64,000 nucleotides of DNA, taken from the NCBI GenBank assembly GCA_035772405.1, contig JAYKKM010000439.1:248001-312000 (forward strand). The letters are read 5' to 3'. Shown in pieces: positions 26,677 through 37,944 of this stretch. Both the position numbers and the translations under genes were made by a program. The stretch is from Chrysogorgia sp. JL179-B06 (Eukaryota; Cnidaria; Anthozoa; Scleralcyonacea; Chrysogorgiidae). The notes below the pieces were generated by a model that did no database searches, was not told the origin of the DNA, and saw only the letters and a program-made list of their open reading frames with translations. The first letter of the stretch is position 1; every line of letters begins with the position of its first letter.

Positions 26677-26816
26677 ATGTTATTTACCAGCTGGGAGGTC
26701 CGGATAGAGAAATATTTGCCCGAGGTCTCAAAAACGGCCCGGGAGGCCGCAGGACGTTTTTGAGACCGAGGGCAAATATTTCTCTATCCGGACCGATCAA
26801 AAACGGTAAATAACAT
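26677..26816. repeat. Long near-perfect palindrome
   Basis: ATGTTATTTACC at the left mirrors GGTAAATAACAT at the right. Inside, GGTCCGGATAGAGAAATATT and the following bases mirror the right arm almost perfectly around a GC-rich centre (about 26737-26752). The total arm is about 65 bp. It is probably a fold-back transposon copy and would form a strong hairpin. Confidence 0.75.
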
Positions 26817-27734
26817 AAATAATTTATTATACAAAGTAAACGACTTGAGTTACTTTAGTTCGGTAAAACTGAATTATTTGGATAAGGAAAGAAAAACAAA
26901 CCAAAATACTTTAGTTTTTGTATAATATAGTTATTTCCAGCTTAGTTGACTCAAATTCTGTATTAGTTTTCCAGTTAGTAATGAAGCAAAAATCATGATA
27001 ACAAATTTTAGCATTTAGGATTCCGTGACCGTGGTCAAAATATCGTAAAATTCCGCCCGCTGCTGCAGCCAATCAGGTTGCAGGAAAGGCTAGGATTCCG
27101 CCCGCTCACGATACAAAAAGAATAATAGTAAGTATGTTTCGTTTTTAAATATACTTTACTACAAGAAAAAAATTGGGATCTGCGCAAGCTTCTTCAATTG
27201 TGTTCTCTCTCTCTTTGAATATGGGCATTTGACTTCCCCAAGACCAAGAGGTGATGCCAGTGTATCTGCATATCACGAATTAGAAAGTCAGGACTGGCAG
27301 CCAGTAGTGTTCCCACTATGATTTCTCGTTCTCCCAAACTTCCACTCGTGTTTATATAACTGTATGTAAACACGGAAAATGTTTTCTATTTCTTAAATAT
27401 ATATATATAATGCATAATATAGATGGTACAGTAGTTAATCATGATTATAAGCAATATATTGACACAAATGTATATACCTGAGAGAATTTGTAAAGATCAT
27501 TAGACTTGTTCTGAAACTGTAGTTCTAATAATTCCACTTTTAGGTTTTTCAGGAAATCCTCATTTTCCACAAAATTTGGAATGATAAAATGTTTAAAGGG
27601 GTATGTATTCAACAACACACCACTCTCTAAAAATTGGATATAGTTATAGACATTAATATTCATAAATTACCATAGAACATATAAATCTATATGGCCTCTA
27701 CTATAGTGTTCTCTACTGTAATGCACCTGTCAAT

Positions 27735-28275
27735 GTAAACCCCGCGGGGTGGGGGTGCGGGCAAAGATTTGACAAAAAATTGAAAATTTGAGTAAAATGC
27801 CCGAGGGTGGGGAATTGTATTTCGATCAAATGTTTCCAAATGAACGCACCTTGGCATGGGGTGAGATTAAAACAAGTGATTTTACACTGCACCAACTAAG
27901 TCAAATGTTTTTGACCTTTTTTGTACACTACACGTTGCCTCTGATAGTGTAGTGAAAACGCACGCGATAGCACTGCAACAAGTCAAATGTTTCTGAACGT
28001 TTTTGCAGACCAGATGGATAGTTGAAAGCAAAGATATATTTCGATTTTACTCATCTTATAGTTAATCTTCTCTTGATGGGTTGACAAAGGCAAGGGGACC
28101 ACAAACTGACAACGAGAAGAACACTCGTCTCCACGTCTTTTGAATCAATACCGCGCATGGTCAAATGTCTCGACCCGCGGGGAACAATTTATGGAAGTCA
28201 AATGCGCAACTGCGGGGATGTATTTTACTGTCAAATCGCCGTCCTTTGCCCGCACCCCACCCTGCTGGGTTAAAA
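27735..28275. mobile_element. Possible MITE with GC-rich imperfect inverted ends
   Basis: The left end contains GGGGTGGGGGTGCGGGCAAA followed by a TTTGACA. The right end has the inverse (TGTCAAATCG...TTTGCCCGCACCCCACC). Several TCAAATG motifs recur inside. The ends are imperfect and no clear target duplication was found. Confidence 0.4.
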
Positions 28276-28386
28276 CATTGTTGATAATTGGTGAATATTT
28301 AACCATCCAGAATAAAGGAGCTCAACAACATGATGTCAATGTCATTCATGGGTTAAGCACACCATGGAGTGCAGGGGCAGAGCTAT

Positions 28387-29585
28387 AGTTGTTGTTCATA
28401 TGGGGCAGAACTACTGTAGTTGTTCATATGGGGCAGAGCTAGTTGTTCATATGGGCAGAACTAGTTGTTCATATGGGCAGAGCTAGTTGTTCATAGGGGC
28501 AGAACTAGTTGTTCATAGGGGCAGAACTAGTTGTTCATAGGGGCAGAACTAGTTGTTCATAGGGGCAGAGCTAGTTGTTCATATGGGCAGAGCTACATGT
28601 TCATAGGGGCAGAACTAGTTGTTCATAGGGGCAGAGCTAGTTGTTCATATGGGGCAGAGCTAGTTGTTCATATGGGGCAGAGCTACTGTAGTTGTTCATA
28701 GGGGCAGAGCTAGTTGTTCATATGGGGCAGAGCTACTGTAGTTGTTCATAGGGGCAGAGCTACTGTAGTTGTTCATAGGGGCAGAACTAGTTGTTCATAG
28801 GGGCAGAGCTAGTTGTTCATATGGGGCAGAGCTACTGTAGTTGTTCATAGGGGCAGAGCTAGTTGTTCATAGGGGCAGAACTAGTTGTTCATAGGGGCAG
28901 AGCTACTGTAGTTGTTCATAGGGGCAGAGCTAGTTGTTCATAGGAGCAGAGCTAGTTGTTCATATGGGGCAGAGCTACTGTAGTTGTTCATATGGGCAGA
29001 ACTAGTTGTTCATAGGGGCAGAGCTAGTTGTTCATATGGGGCAGAGCTACTGTAGTTGTTCATAGGGGCAGAGCTAGTTGTTCATAGGGGCAGAACTAGT
29101 TGTTCATAGGGGCAGAACTAGTTGTTCATAGGGGCAGAACTAGTTGTTCATAGGGGAAGAGCTAGTTGTTCATAGGGGCAGAGCTAGTTGTTCATATGGG
29201 CAGAGCTAGTTGTTCATAGGGGCAGAGCTAGATGTTCATAGGAGCAGAGCTACATGTAGTTGTTCATAGGGGCAGAGCTAGTTGTTCATAGGGGCAGAGC
29301 TAGTTGTTCATATGGGCAGAGCTACATGTTCATAGGGGCAGAGCTAGTTGTTCATAGGGGCAGAGCTAGTTGTTCATAGGGGCAGAGCTACAGTAGTTGT
29401 TCATAGGGGCAGAGTTACAGTAGTTGTTCATAGGGGCAGAGCTAGTTGTTCATAAGAGCAGAGCTACTGTAGTTGTTCGTAGGGGCAGCTAGAGCTACAG
29501 TACTATAGTTGTTCATAGAGGCAGAGCTAGTTGTTCATATGGGCAGAGCTAGTTGTTCATAGGGGCAGAGCTAGTTGTTCATAGG
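28387..29585. repeat. 22-bp minisatellite, ~1.2 kb
   Basis: The unit is AGTTGTTCATAGGGGCAGAGCT with AACT/AGCT and TAGGGG/TATGGG variants. Longer units carry an extra ACTGT-type insertion that recurs throughout. There are roughly 50 copies. It has no reading frame and no CRISPR character, since there are no unique spacers. Confidence 0.9.
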
Positions 29586-29592
29586 CCTGCAG

Positions 29593-29615
29593 CCCCCCCC
29601 CCCCCCCCCCCCCCC
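29593..29615. repeat. Poly-C run
   Basis: A 23-base cytosine run directly follows the minisatellite. It is a site prone to sequencing-length error. Confidence 0.9.
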
Positions 29616-30390
29616 GTCAGGGAACCTTAGCCCCCTGTCGGGGAAATATGACTAACAATTTGTCGGGGAACGAATGGAAATTGGCAGTGTTTTACTTGAT
29701 TCTTGTTCTGATACTCGAATTTTTCTCATAAAAAACGGCATGATATTTTTGGCCTTATATTTACAACAATCCCAAATATTATGATCAAGAATAGCAAACA
29801 TTTCTTACCATGTTTATAGTCTTCTTCATTTCTACAAAAAATATAATTAATATTAAGTATATTCTGTCAAAGATCAGAGTTGTTTTTTAGAAATTTTAGC
29901 TATCATTTACACTCAGAATTTCTTAGTCCATGCATATGAAATGGGAATCAAACCCTTCCTTCTGATGATGATCAAGTGAGATTATTAATTGCAGCTCAAT
30001 GTAGGACATTTGAAGTTCACAAACAAAACAGTTCACAAGTTCAAGACATTAAAGTGCCCCCCACTTGTCTTATTTGGAAGAACGTTTAAAATGATAAAGT
30101 AACTTCTTTTGAAGATTTTCGTTTCTTCACTTTCTTTTTGAGATATATCAGTTTGTTTGATATGCAAATATCCGGAATGTACGTCACACATGAATAATGA
30201 CTTAATTGTGTACCTCTTTCATTCTCGAACAAAATCCTTTAAAATCGAGAAGTTTGGTGTTGTGGGAGAAACACCTTTAGTGTTTTAATTTTTGAACACA
30301 AAGATATATGATGAACATTGCTGAGTACAACACTCATCTCCTGTATTAGCCTCCTATGCACTATGCACTATGCAGGCAACTCCCATGTGT
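29616..30390. other. Gene-free spacer
   Basis: AT-rich sequence between two minisatellites. Only a short duplicated CACTATG near 30357-30372 was noticed; no gene or RNA is supported. Confidence 0.5.
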
Positions 30391-31146
30391 CTTCCTAGCT
30401 CTAATGTCTTGGCCAAACTCTCTGTCTAATTCCCAGCTGTAATGTTTTGGTCAAACTCTGTGTCTTACTAGCTGTAATGTTTTGGTCAAACTTTGAACTC
30501 TGTGTCTTTCTAGCTGTAATGTCTTGGTCAAACTCTCTGTCTTTCTAGCTGTAATGTTTTGGCCAAACTCTGTGTCTTCCTAGCTGCAATGTTTTGGTCA
30601 AACTCTGTGCCTTTATAGCTGTAATGTTTTGACTGAACTTTGTGTCTTCCTAGCTGTAATGTTTTGGCTGAACTCTGTGTCTTTCTAGCTACAATGTTTT
30701 GGGCAAACTCTGTGTCTTCCTAGCTGCAATGTTTTGACTGAACTCTGTGTCTTTCTAGATGTAATGTTTTGACCAAACTCTGTATCTTTCTAGCTGCAAT
30801 GTTTTGGGCAAACTCTGTGTCTTCCTATAGCTGCAATGTTTTGACTGAACTAGCTGTATCTTTCTAGCTGTAATGTTTTGGCCAAACTCTGTGTCTTTCT
30901 AGCTGCAATGTTTTGGCCAAACTCTGTGTCTTTCTAGCTGCAATGTATTGACCAAACTCTGTGTCTTTCTAGCTGCAATGTTTTGGCCAAACTCTCTGTC
31001 TTCCTAGCTGTAATGTTTTGGCCAAACTCTGTGTCTTCTTAGCTGTTTTGGCCAAACTCTCTGTCTTCGTAGTTGTATTGGTTTGGTCAAACTCTGTGTC
31101 TTCCTAGTTGTAATGGTTTGGTCAAACTCTGTGTCTTCCTAGCTGT
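30391..31146. repeat. ~35-bp minisatellite, ~0.75 kb
   Basis: The unit is approximately AGCTGTAATGTTTTGGTCAA followed by ACTCTGTGTCTTCCT, with about 20 copies that vary at several positions (TGTAATG/TGCAATG, GGTC/GGCC/GACTG). It is clearly older and more diverged than the 28.4-kb array. Confidence 0.88.
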
Positions 31147-32594
31147 GTCTTTTCTGAACATGCGCACTAGCAACAGCTGTTTCAAATAATTTTCACAACC
31201 TTGTTTGTTTTCATGCAAAATTATGGTAGCTAGATTTCCTGAGCTGTTGGAAGAATTTTGGAGGCAAGAACAAGTGATTCATCTTTATTATTGAATGATA
31301 AATCAATTATTGAATTCCTCTATCTCAAAATATCATGATTTGTCAGTGTCTTGTGACCAGTTATTTGCCTCTGTCTTTGGCATCGGCAAATAACTGGTAG
31401 CTTGCCACTGACAAATCATGATATTTTGCTTAGACTCATCCAATAATTGATAAAAATTAGGTATAAATAATAAATATATCAAATTAAAAAATAATTATCA
31501 AATTACCTTAAAGCTTCTTTCAAGTCATTCTTCAATTTCTCGTTAAAAATATAGTTATTCATTAAGGATTTCCCATCGTCCAATTTTATCTTCTTTACAT
31601 GAGATTCATCTGTCTCATTTTCATTTCGTTTTCTTTCGTTTGACTTCATGTCATTATATATCAGTGCTGGAAACCGAATCCACGGTACCACAGCGGTTTA
31701 ACACAAAAATGTTCGTAAGTACTACTGGGTTCGCCATATCCTGCAAAATATCGGGATATACTTCATGGTAACAATACATATAGGGGACTGATCGTTTATT
31801 ACGTCTGAGGGGGGGCGGTGGTTTTTTTAAAAAAAAGATCAATAAAAGTTGCACAGCTCCCCCACAATTATTTTTAAAGAAAAAACAACCGCCCTGTTTA
31901 ACTATGTGGATAAAAAAATTACCCCACCCCCTCCAAAGCTATTTCACACTCTGACACAGGCATAATTTTCGAGTCAAACAGTCGATTTCAAAGGAATTTA
32001 GATGCCTTGGTGATGAGGCCGGGTTTATAAATATAAAGAACTGGGCACTAGTCTGTTCCTGTCAATATGACATATGTACTTCCAGTACGTATTCCATACC
32101 AGGAAGAGGCCTACGAGCAAATACAAGGCATTATTATACCCTCGCATATAATCCACCAATCAACTGTATCTAAAAGCATCACGTGGCAGCCCAATATTTT
32201 ACGATGCTAGACAGCTACATATTGGGCAGTAACCTTTGGACTGTTTACACGGGCTGTTCACGTGCAAAAAACGTCACTTGCGTGCCTTTTATCTAAAATC
32301 TAAATCGAAATTTCATTGGTTGTAGTACTTTCTCGTGGAACGTAATGTGTTTTTTGAGCTTTTTATTATTCTTTCTGACGACCAGCAACCTTTTGACTGT
32401 TTACGTGCGAAGAAACATCTTTGTGTTAAGATATGGCTCGACCTTCGGTCTCGCCCAACATTGAATTCTTGACTTAAATATTTTGTAATTGGGCTCAGAG
32501 GAATCCATGCAATAAGTAATATTGACGAGCAAATACATTGCCCTAACGGGCATATACAATTGCCCTGATGAGCAAATACATTGTCCTCGTACCA
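31147..32594. other. Gene-free region with palindrome
   Basis: It contains the palindrome at 31326-31428. Short open frames (for example 31503-31691) lack recognisable domains or codon support. AT-rich and GC-rich stretches alternate without clear structure. Confidence 0.45.
31326..31428. repeat. Fold-back palindrome
   Basis: CAAAATATCATGATTTGTCA at the left is the inverse of the right end. Inside, CCAGTTATTTGCC pairs with GGCAAATAACTGG around a short loop. This two-tier design is like the fold-back at 26677-26816 but the sequence is different. Confidence 0.75.
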
Positions 32595-32732
32595 GCTAGC
32601 CTGCATGGCAGGCGTTATGTTTGGGGGAGCGGGAGGAATTGGGAGCGGGCGGAATTGGGGCGGGGGCAGAAAATGGGAAGGCACCCCCAATTCCGCCCCC
32701 CCCCAAACGTAACGTCTGCCACGCAGGCTAGC
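32595..32732. repeat. GC-rich fold-back repeat
   Basis: GCTAGCCTGCATGGCAGGCG at the left mirrors the right arm ending GCAGGCTAGC. The arms contain G-rich/C-rich runs around GGAATTGGG. A partial copy (AGCCTGCGTGGCAGATGG) lies at about 43219, within a calreticulin intron. Confidence 0.7.
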
Positions 32733-33059
32733 ATTTCAGAGATTCCAGATTTCAAAAATTTTCGGGGGGAAAAGTGTCACAACCTGCAGTGGCACTTAAA
32801 TATACTCCACTACAATCCACTACAGCCCTGGTACTAGATGTAATAGATCAAACACGAGTTTGAGTGTTTCATCATGGGTTCCAAACACGAGAAAACAAAT
32901 GAAAACCGAGGGCGTAGCCCGAGGTTTTTATTGTTTTCGAGTGTTTGGAGTCCGCTGATGAAACACGACAAACGAGTGTTTGTCTTGTAAAAATTTTTAT
33001 ATTTTTGCACACGCCCCCCGTGGAAATCAGCTTCGGTTGACGGGGTCAGCGTGTATAAA

Positions 33060-33088
33060 TAAAGTTTCTATCTATCTATCTATCTAGC
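33060..33088. repeat. (CTAT)n microsatellite
   Basis: About six CTAT units follow a GTGTATAAATAAAGTTT tail, a layout seen at 3' ends of non-LTR elements. Confidence 0.6.
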
Positions 33089-33544
33089 TTCTCAAACGAG
33101 CATTCCCATAGCGATTTGCTCCCATAGCGATTTTATTTTAATATGTAGATTAAGAAATGTGATCCAGTTCACTAGGAAGTTTCCTACAGGTTTTCATTGG
33201 GTATCAAAACTCATGCATGTGATGTGGTATACGTTCATGGAATGGCTGCAATAATTCATGAATTATTAATGAGTTTGAGAAACCCCTATCCAATATGGCG
33301 ACAAGTCAAAGGAAAGTGATAAATATTCTTTGAATTGGCAAGAAAATAGATCAAACATTCATTTTATTATCGTCTCTTCAGACCCAGCTTACCAATAATT
33401 TCTTTTTCAATATAGTTTGCAATTTCAAATTAACTCCCCCCCCCCTCTTTTCTTTTAGGGAACTAAAAATTTACCCCCTAAAATAGGCATGTTCAAAAAT
33501 TTTCCCCCGCTCAAAAACCACCGCCCAGTCTCCCACCATATTTT

Positions 33545-33605
33545 ACGGTTATTATTAGGGTTATGGTTAGGATTAGAGTTACGGTTAGGGTTACGGTTAG
33601 GGGTA
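33545..33605 (+). repeat. Degenerate interstitial telomere-like repeat
   Basis: Variants of TTAGGG (TTAGGG, TTATGG, TTAGGA, TTAGAG, TTACGG) run in tandem for about 60 bp. TTAGGG is the animal telomere repeat. Confidence 0.55.
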
Positions 33606-34850
33606 TAAACCCGGTCTAGTGTTACCATGAAGTATATACTAAAATATCCTGCAAGATAAAGTACTTACTTAACATTAAATCACATCCTAACGCCAATATC
33701 AATATGATTGTCGTCGCCATAACCATGACAACGAAGTCATATTGACGCGTTAATAATTATCATATTGACTCGCTTGACCATATTTGGCAAGCTGTCGCCG
33801 CGTAAAGAGCCTGGACACGAGGTTGTTGAGTTGATATGACGATTTCACAGTTGGCTGTTAGCCAATGAGAAACCAGGAATTTTTTAAATAAATAATAAAT
33901 TGAAATTAATAAAATAGCCATGATGATAACTTCACATGTGAAGATAAAAATTATATTTTTACTGTTTAGATATCGTTTTTTGAATAGGAGAAATCCTGGT
34001 ATTTCATTGACTGAATCTATATAATAATCCAAAATATCTCATGGAAACAGCATTTCATTGTTCAACAGACCCCATTTCACAGCGCCTCTCCTCCGCAGAG
34101 GCTTCCAATGCGGGGAGGAGTATGTAATGGGGGTTGGGATAAGGAATGCTTTCCTTATTCATTACCATTATTCTCTACAGTATTCGTTATCAGGGGCGAA
34201 ACTAGACCTTTTTCATAGAATCTTTGGTGCATTGCAGCTCCGTAGGTAAAATTTACCGAAAGGTATAAATGGAAGCCTGCCTCAATCTACATGCATTTGA
34301 ACTAAATTCCTATTGTCAGTCTGGTATGTGATGGCAAACTGGCAATACATAGAGTTAAAAATAGATATTAATTTATAGTAAGACCACGAAGATAGGCATT
34401 CAGCCATCTCCAACGAGGATGACACAACTACAGCCCGCACGTTTCCGGTTTCCTAAAGCACAGTACGCATGAACAGCTGCACAAGCGCTGCGTGCGCGGA
34501 CTATTACTAAGGTCACTTTAGTTAATTTGTATAACATACATAATCAGTGACCGCATTTTTAGGGGGGTGTGGGGGTCATCCCCCAGAAATTTTTGAAATC
34601 TAGAAGCTCAGAAAGACAATTTGCAGCAATTTGAGCAAACTTTTTCAGCTAATTCTACACCTGCTGCCTCTTTCCAAGTGCCGCCATTTTTTGCGCCTAG
34701 TACTGACAGAAGGGTCTGGGAACCAATCTAACACTCGGGCTCTGGGAACGAGATTGTCACGTGCAAGGGTTTAGGGGTTGGCTAATAGGGGTTATACTTT
34801 CATGATACGCAGTCACCAAATTGAAGATATCAAAATTCTATACCTAAGCA

Positions 34851-35585
34851 ACCCAATACCCCCTGTTATCCTGTAATCCCCTGTAATCCTGTAACCCCCT
34901 GTAACCTCTTGTAATCCTGTAACCCCCTGTAACCCCTTGTAATCCTGTAACCCCCTGTAATCCTGTAACCCCCTGTAATCCTGTAACCCCTTGTATCCTG
35001 TAACCTCTTGTAATCTTGTAACCCCTTGTAATCCTGTAACCCCAGCCCTTGTAATCCTGTAACCCCTTGTAATCCTGTAACCCCCTGTAATCCTGTAACC
35101 CCCTGTAATCTCTTGTAATCCTGTAACCTCTTGTAATCCTGTAACCCCTTGTAATCCTGTAACCCCTTGTAATCCCGTAACCCCTTGTAATCCTGTAACC
35201 CCTTGTAATCCTGTAACCCCTTGTAATCCTGTAATCCCTTGTAATCCTGTAACCCCTTGTAATCCTGTAACCCCCTGTAATCCTGTAACCTCTTGTAATC
35301 CTGTAACCTCTTGTAATCCTGTAACCCCTTGTAATCCTGTAACCCCTTGTAATCCCGTAACCCCTTGTAATCCTGTAACCCCTTGTAATCCTGTAACCCC
35401 TTGTAATCCTGTAACCCCTTGTAATCCTGTAACCCCTTGTAATCCTTTGTAATCCTGTAACCCCTTGTAATCCTGTAACCCCCTGTAATCCTGTAACCCC
35501 TTGTAATCCTGTAACCCCTGTAATCCTGTAACCCCTTGTAATCCTGTAACCCCTTGTAATCCTGTAACCTCTTGTAATCTTGTAA
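34851..35585. repeat. 18-bp minisatellite, ~0.73 kb
   Basis: The unit is CCTTGTAATCCTGTAACC, with C/T changes (CCCTG, CTCTTG) and about 40 copies. A block of several units near 35105-35225 reappears near 35285-35410, suggesting higher-order duplication. Confidence 0.9.
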
Positions 35586-37944
35586 AGAATGATATTAAAG
35601 AATATATAAAGAGTTATTCAAACCATGATTATAAATTGTTTCATGTATAAAGACGTTCAAATTAACAATTTAACATATAAAATTGAATTGTGGAATAATG
35701 AGTAGGTTTGACGAACATGGGGAAACTTGATTTCGTCGCGACAAGAACGAAAATGGAACAAAATATAACTGGTTCAAGACCAATATATCAATTAAAATTA
35801 CTTGAATGTAATAAAAACAAAACCTGAATAACGAGGACTTTAAATATATTGGATTTTAAATATATTGTAAAATTATGAAGAAACAATATTTGATGAAAAA
35901 ATTATAAGCACAAATGTGGATGAAGATGTTAGCAAATTAGTTGGAAAAATTGGAAGAGCGCAATTTGCTGGCCATTCGCAGAGAGTTAATGCCGTAATAG
36001 AGACAATTATATCTGACCTCCTACGGTCCTACCCCAATGTGGGTCAGCTTGGTCGTTGACCAGGGGCCCATGGCCAAAGGGGGTCCATTTTTAAGCAAAC
36101 GTTATACATTAAAAAATTACAAAGAATATGTTATACATTATCCATAAGATCGTTTTTATAATAATCAAGAACTGCAGTTTTAGCTGATTAACCGTTGCAT
36201 TGCAGTGTCTGTAAACTCGCTAATGGCACTGGCATATATAGGGCCCTTTATGGCTTTATCACTGCGATAAAGCTTGTCTGCGTGATACAAAAGGACAAAT
36301 TGGGGGGTAGAGGGGCCCATAAATATTTTTTGACTAGGGGCCCTAAATTTCTCTCGGCGGCCCTGTATCCAAGGACAGAGGAATAGAAATTCAAGATCTT
36401 TCAGTGGTAATGGAGGTCCGCAAAGTCTGCGAAAATTGTATCCTCCATCTCGACCAAGGCCGCAAGATACGGAAGAGTATAAGTAAGTCCGACATCCAAG
36501 TAACTAAAGTTCGACATCCAAGTTACTAAAGTCCGATATCCGAATTACTAAAGTCTGACATTACACCAACCGAATAGTGTAGTGACCAGTGAACACTGAT
36601 AGTGAATCGCCAAGGCCTGGCAGTCCAATGTGGCCCTGGCCTGTGGCGATTCCCTACGCAGCCGATAAATCCCTCTCCAATACGACCCCTCCAGCTTGCT
36701 GGAGCTAGGGGGATTCGAGGCCTGCGAACCATCCTCTCCAATGCATGGGAGTAGCCAACGCCGGGGAAGCCGGTAGAGGTGACGAAGAGGACCGAGTGGC
36801 CTGAAGAGGCAGATTGTTATTCCCGATAGACCAATGTGCAGCATGACTCGTTGACGGAGTCGGTTTTGGAAGTCTTGAGCCACATGGAGGAGGATCCGAG
36901 CCACATGGTGGGACAGGTGAAGTACGAGACGAGAAAGCAAAAGAGCATCTGACAGCAAGCTACTCAAAACATGCGGTGGTCGAAAACATCCCTGGATATT
37001 GTAGGTAGCCTACGTCAGTCTGTGAAATTTGAAAAACAGACTATGAACCAGCGCCGTTAATCGTGTTCTACTAAGAGAAATTTAAATAGACCATAATTGG
37101 TCGCCTAGAAAATTCAGTTAAATACACGATATTCAATTGGTTAAGAAAGTTTGTTGTTCCGAAGACAGCTTGTCGTCAGCCGCCTCAACGTATTCTTTAT
37201 AAACGAGACTATTAAAAAGTTTGCTAATACTTTCAAAGGCTGACTGTTTATAGTCGGCATAATTTTGATAATCAAACAGTCGAAGGAAGCGGATCATACG
37301 ATATTTACAGGTAGCCATCGAGTGCCTATTCTCGTTATGCGGTTTCGTTTTAGCTTTTCACGTTGTCTATTAGAACTAAGTTTGCTCTTCATACGAGTTC
37401 TTAAACTTTTAGTGAATACTCGTTCTTATCTCCGCTTTCGGGGGAGCGGAGGTAAGACCCTGGGTTCGCGAACAATCGGCATAAATTACACAACACACAA
37501 CTTGGCGCTGATGCACCGCGAGCGTCTGGGAGAGGCTAAGGGAGAGTAAAAATTAATGGAATTTTCATATTTCTATGAAACGACAGTCTTGCCCACATAT
37601 ACCACATACACACAGATTCTTAAATCTCTAAAATTCTATGATAATTTTGTTAATAAACGTCCGAACACCCTTAACACACTTGTCGAGATTGTTGTAATTC
37701 AATTTTATAATTAATAGGAGGTGGTACAAAAGGGAGAGGAAAATACGTGGTTAGTGGCTTCAAAGTTTGTTGGAAGGGATACAAAGTATAAATAGAATTA
37801 CAATAGAGTTATCTAGGTTTTGGAACGAGCATTCTGTCTTTCATAATTAAAATGTCGACATCAGATTCTGAATAAGCACGATGAAATGAACTTTCCAAAC
37901 TCTTAACTTAGCCCGCGCATCTGTTATCAATTTGGTCTCACAAT
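35586..37944. other. Gene-free region downstream of calreticulin
   Basis: No supported gene. About 36485-36560 carries four imperfect copies of a ~23-bp unit built on ACTAAAGTCCGACATCCAAGT. Two similar GGGGCCC-containing segments occur near 36060 and 36310. The frames at 36526-36967 overlap each other and show no domain. Confidence 0.45.

Larger units (their letters stand above)
26366..28386. other. Gene-free region with fold-back repeats
   Basis: No supported gene. It holds the fold-back repeat at 26677-26816, a pair of related AGGATTCCG...CCGCCCGCT segments near 27018-27110, and a MITE-like pair of inverted ends at about 27735-27790 and 28215-28275. The rest is AT-rich sequence without visible structure. 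Confidence 0.5.
32733..34850. other. Gene-free region, repeat debris
   Basis: It includes an imperfect inverted repeat around AAACACGAG...CTCG/GTGTTTG (about 32848-32985), a CTAT microsatellite preceded by a conserved-looking 3' tail (33005-33088), a telomere-like run (33545-33605), and a partial copy of the Mutator-like MITE end (34083-34155). No gene is supported. Confidence 0.45.

Noticed and set aside
28387..29585. CRISPR-like array
   Set aside because: Units are directly adjacent with no unique spacers, in an animal genome; this is a minisatellite.
36526..36967. Overlapping 71- and 139-aa frames
   Set aside because: They lie in different frames of the same strand without domain, start context or splice support; the region carries local direct repeats.
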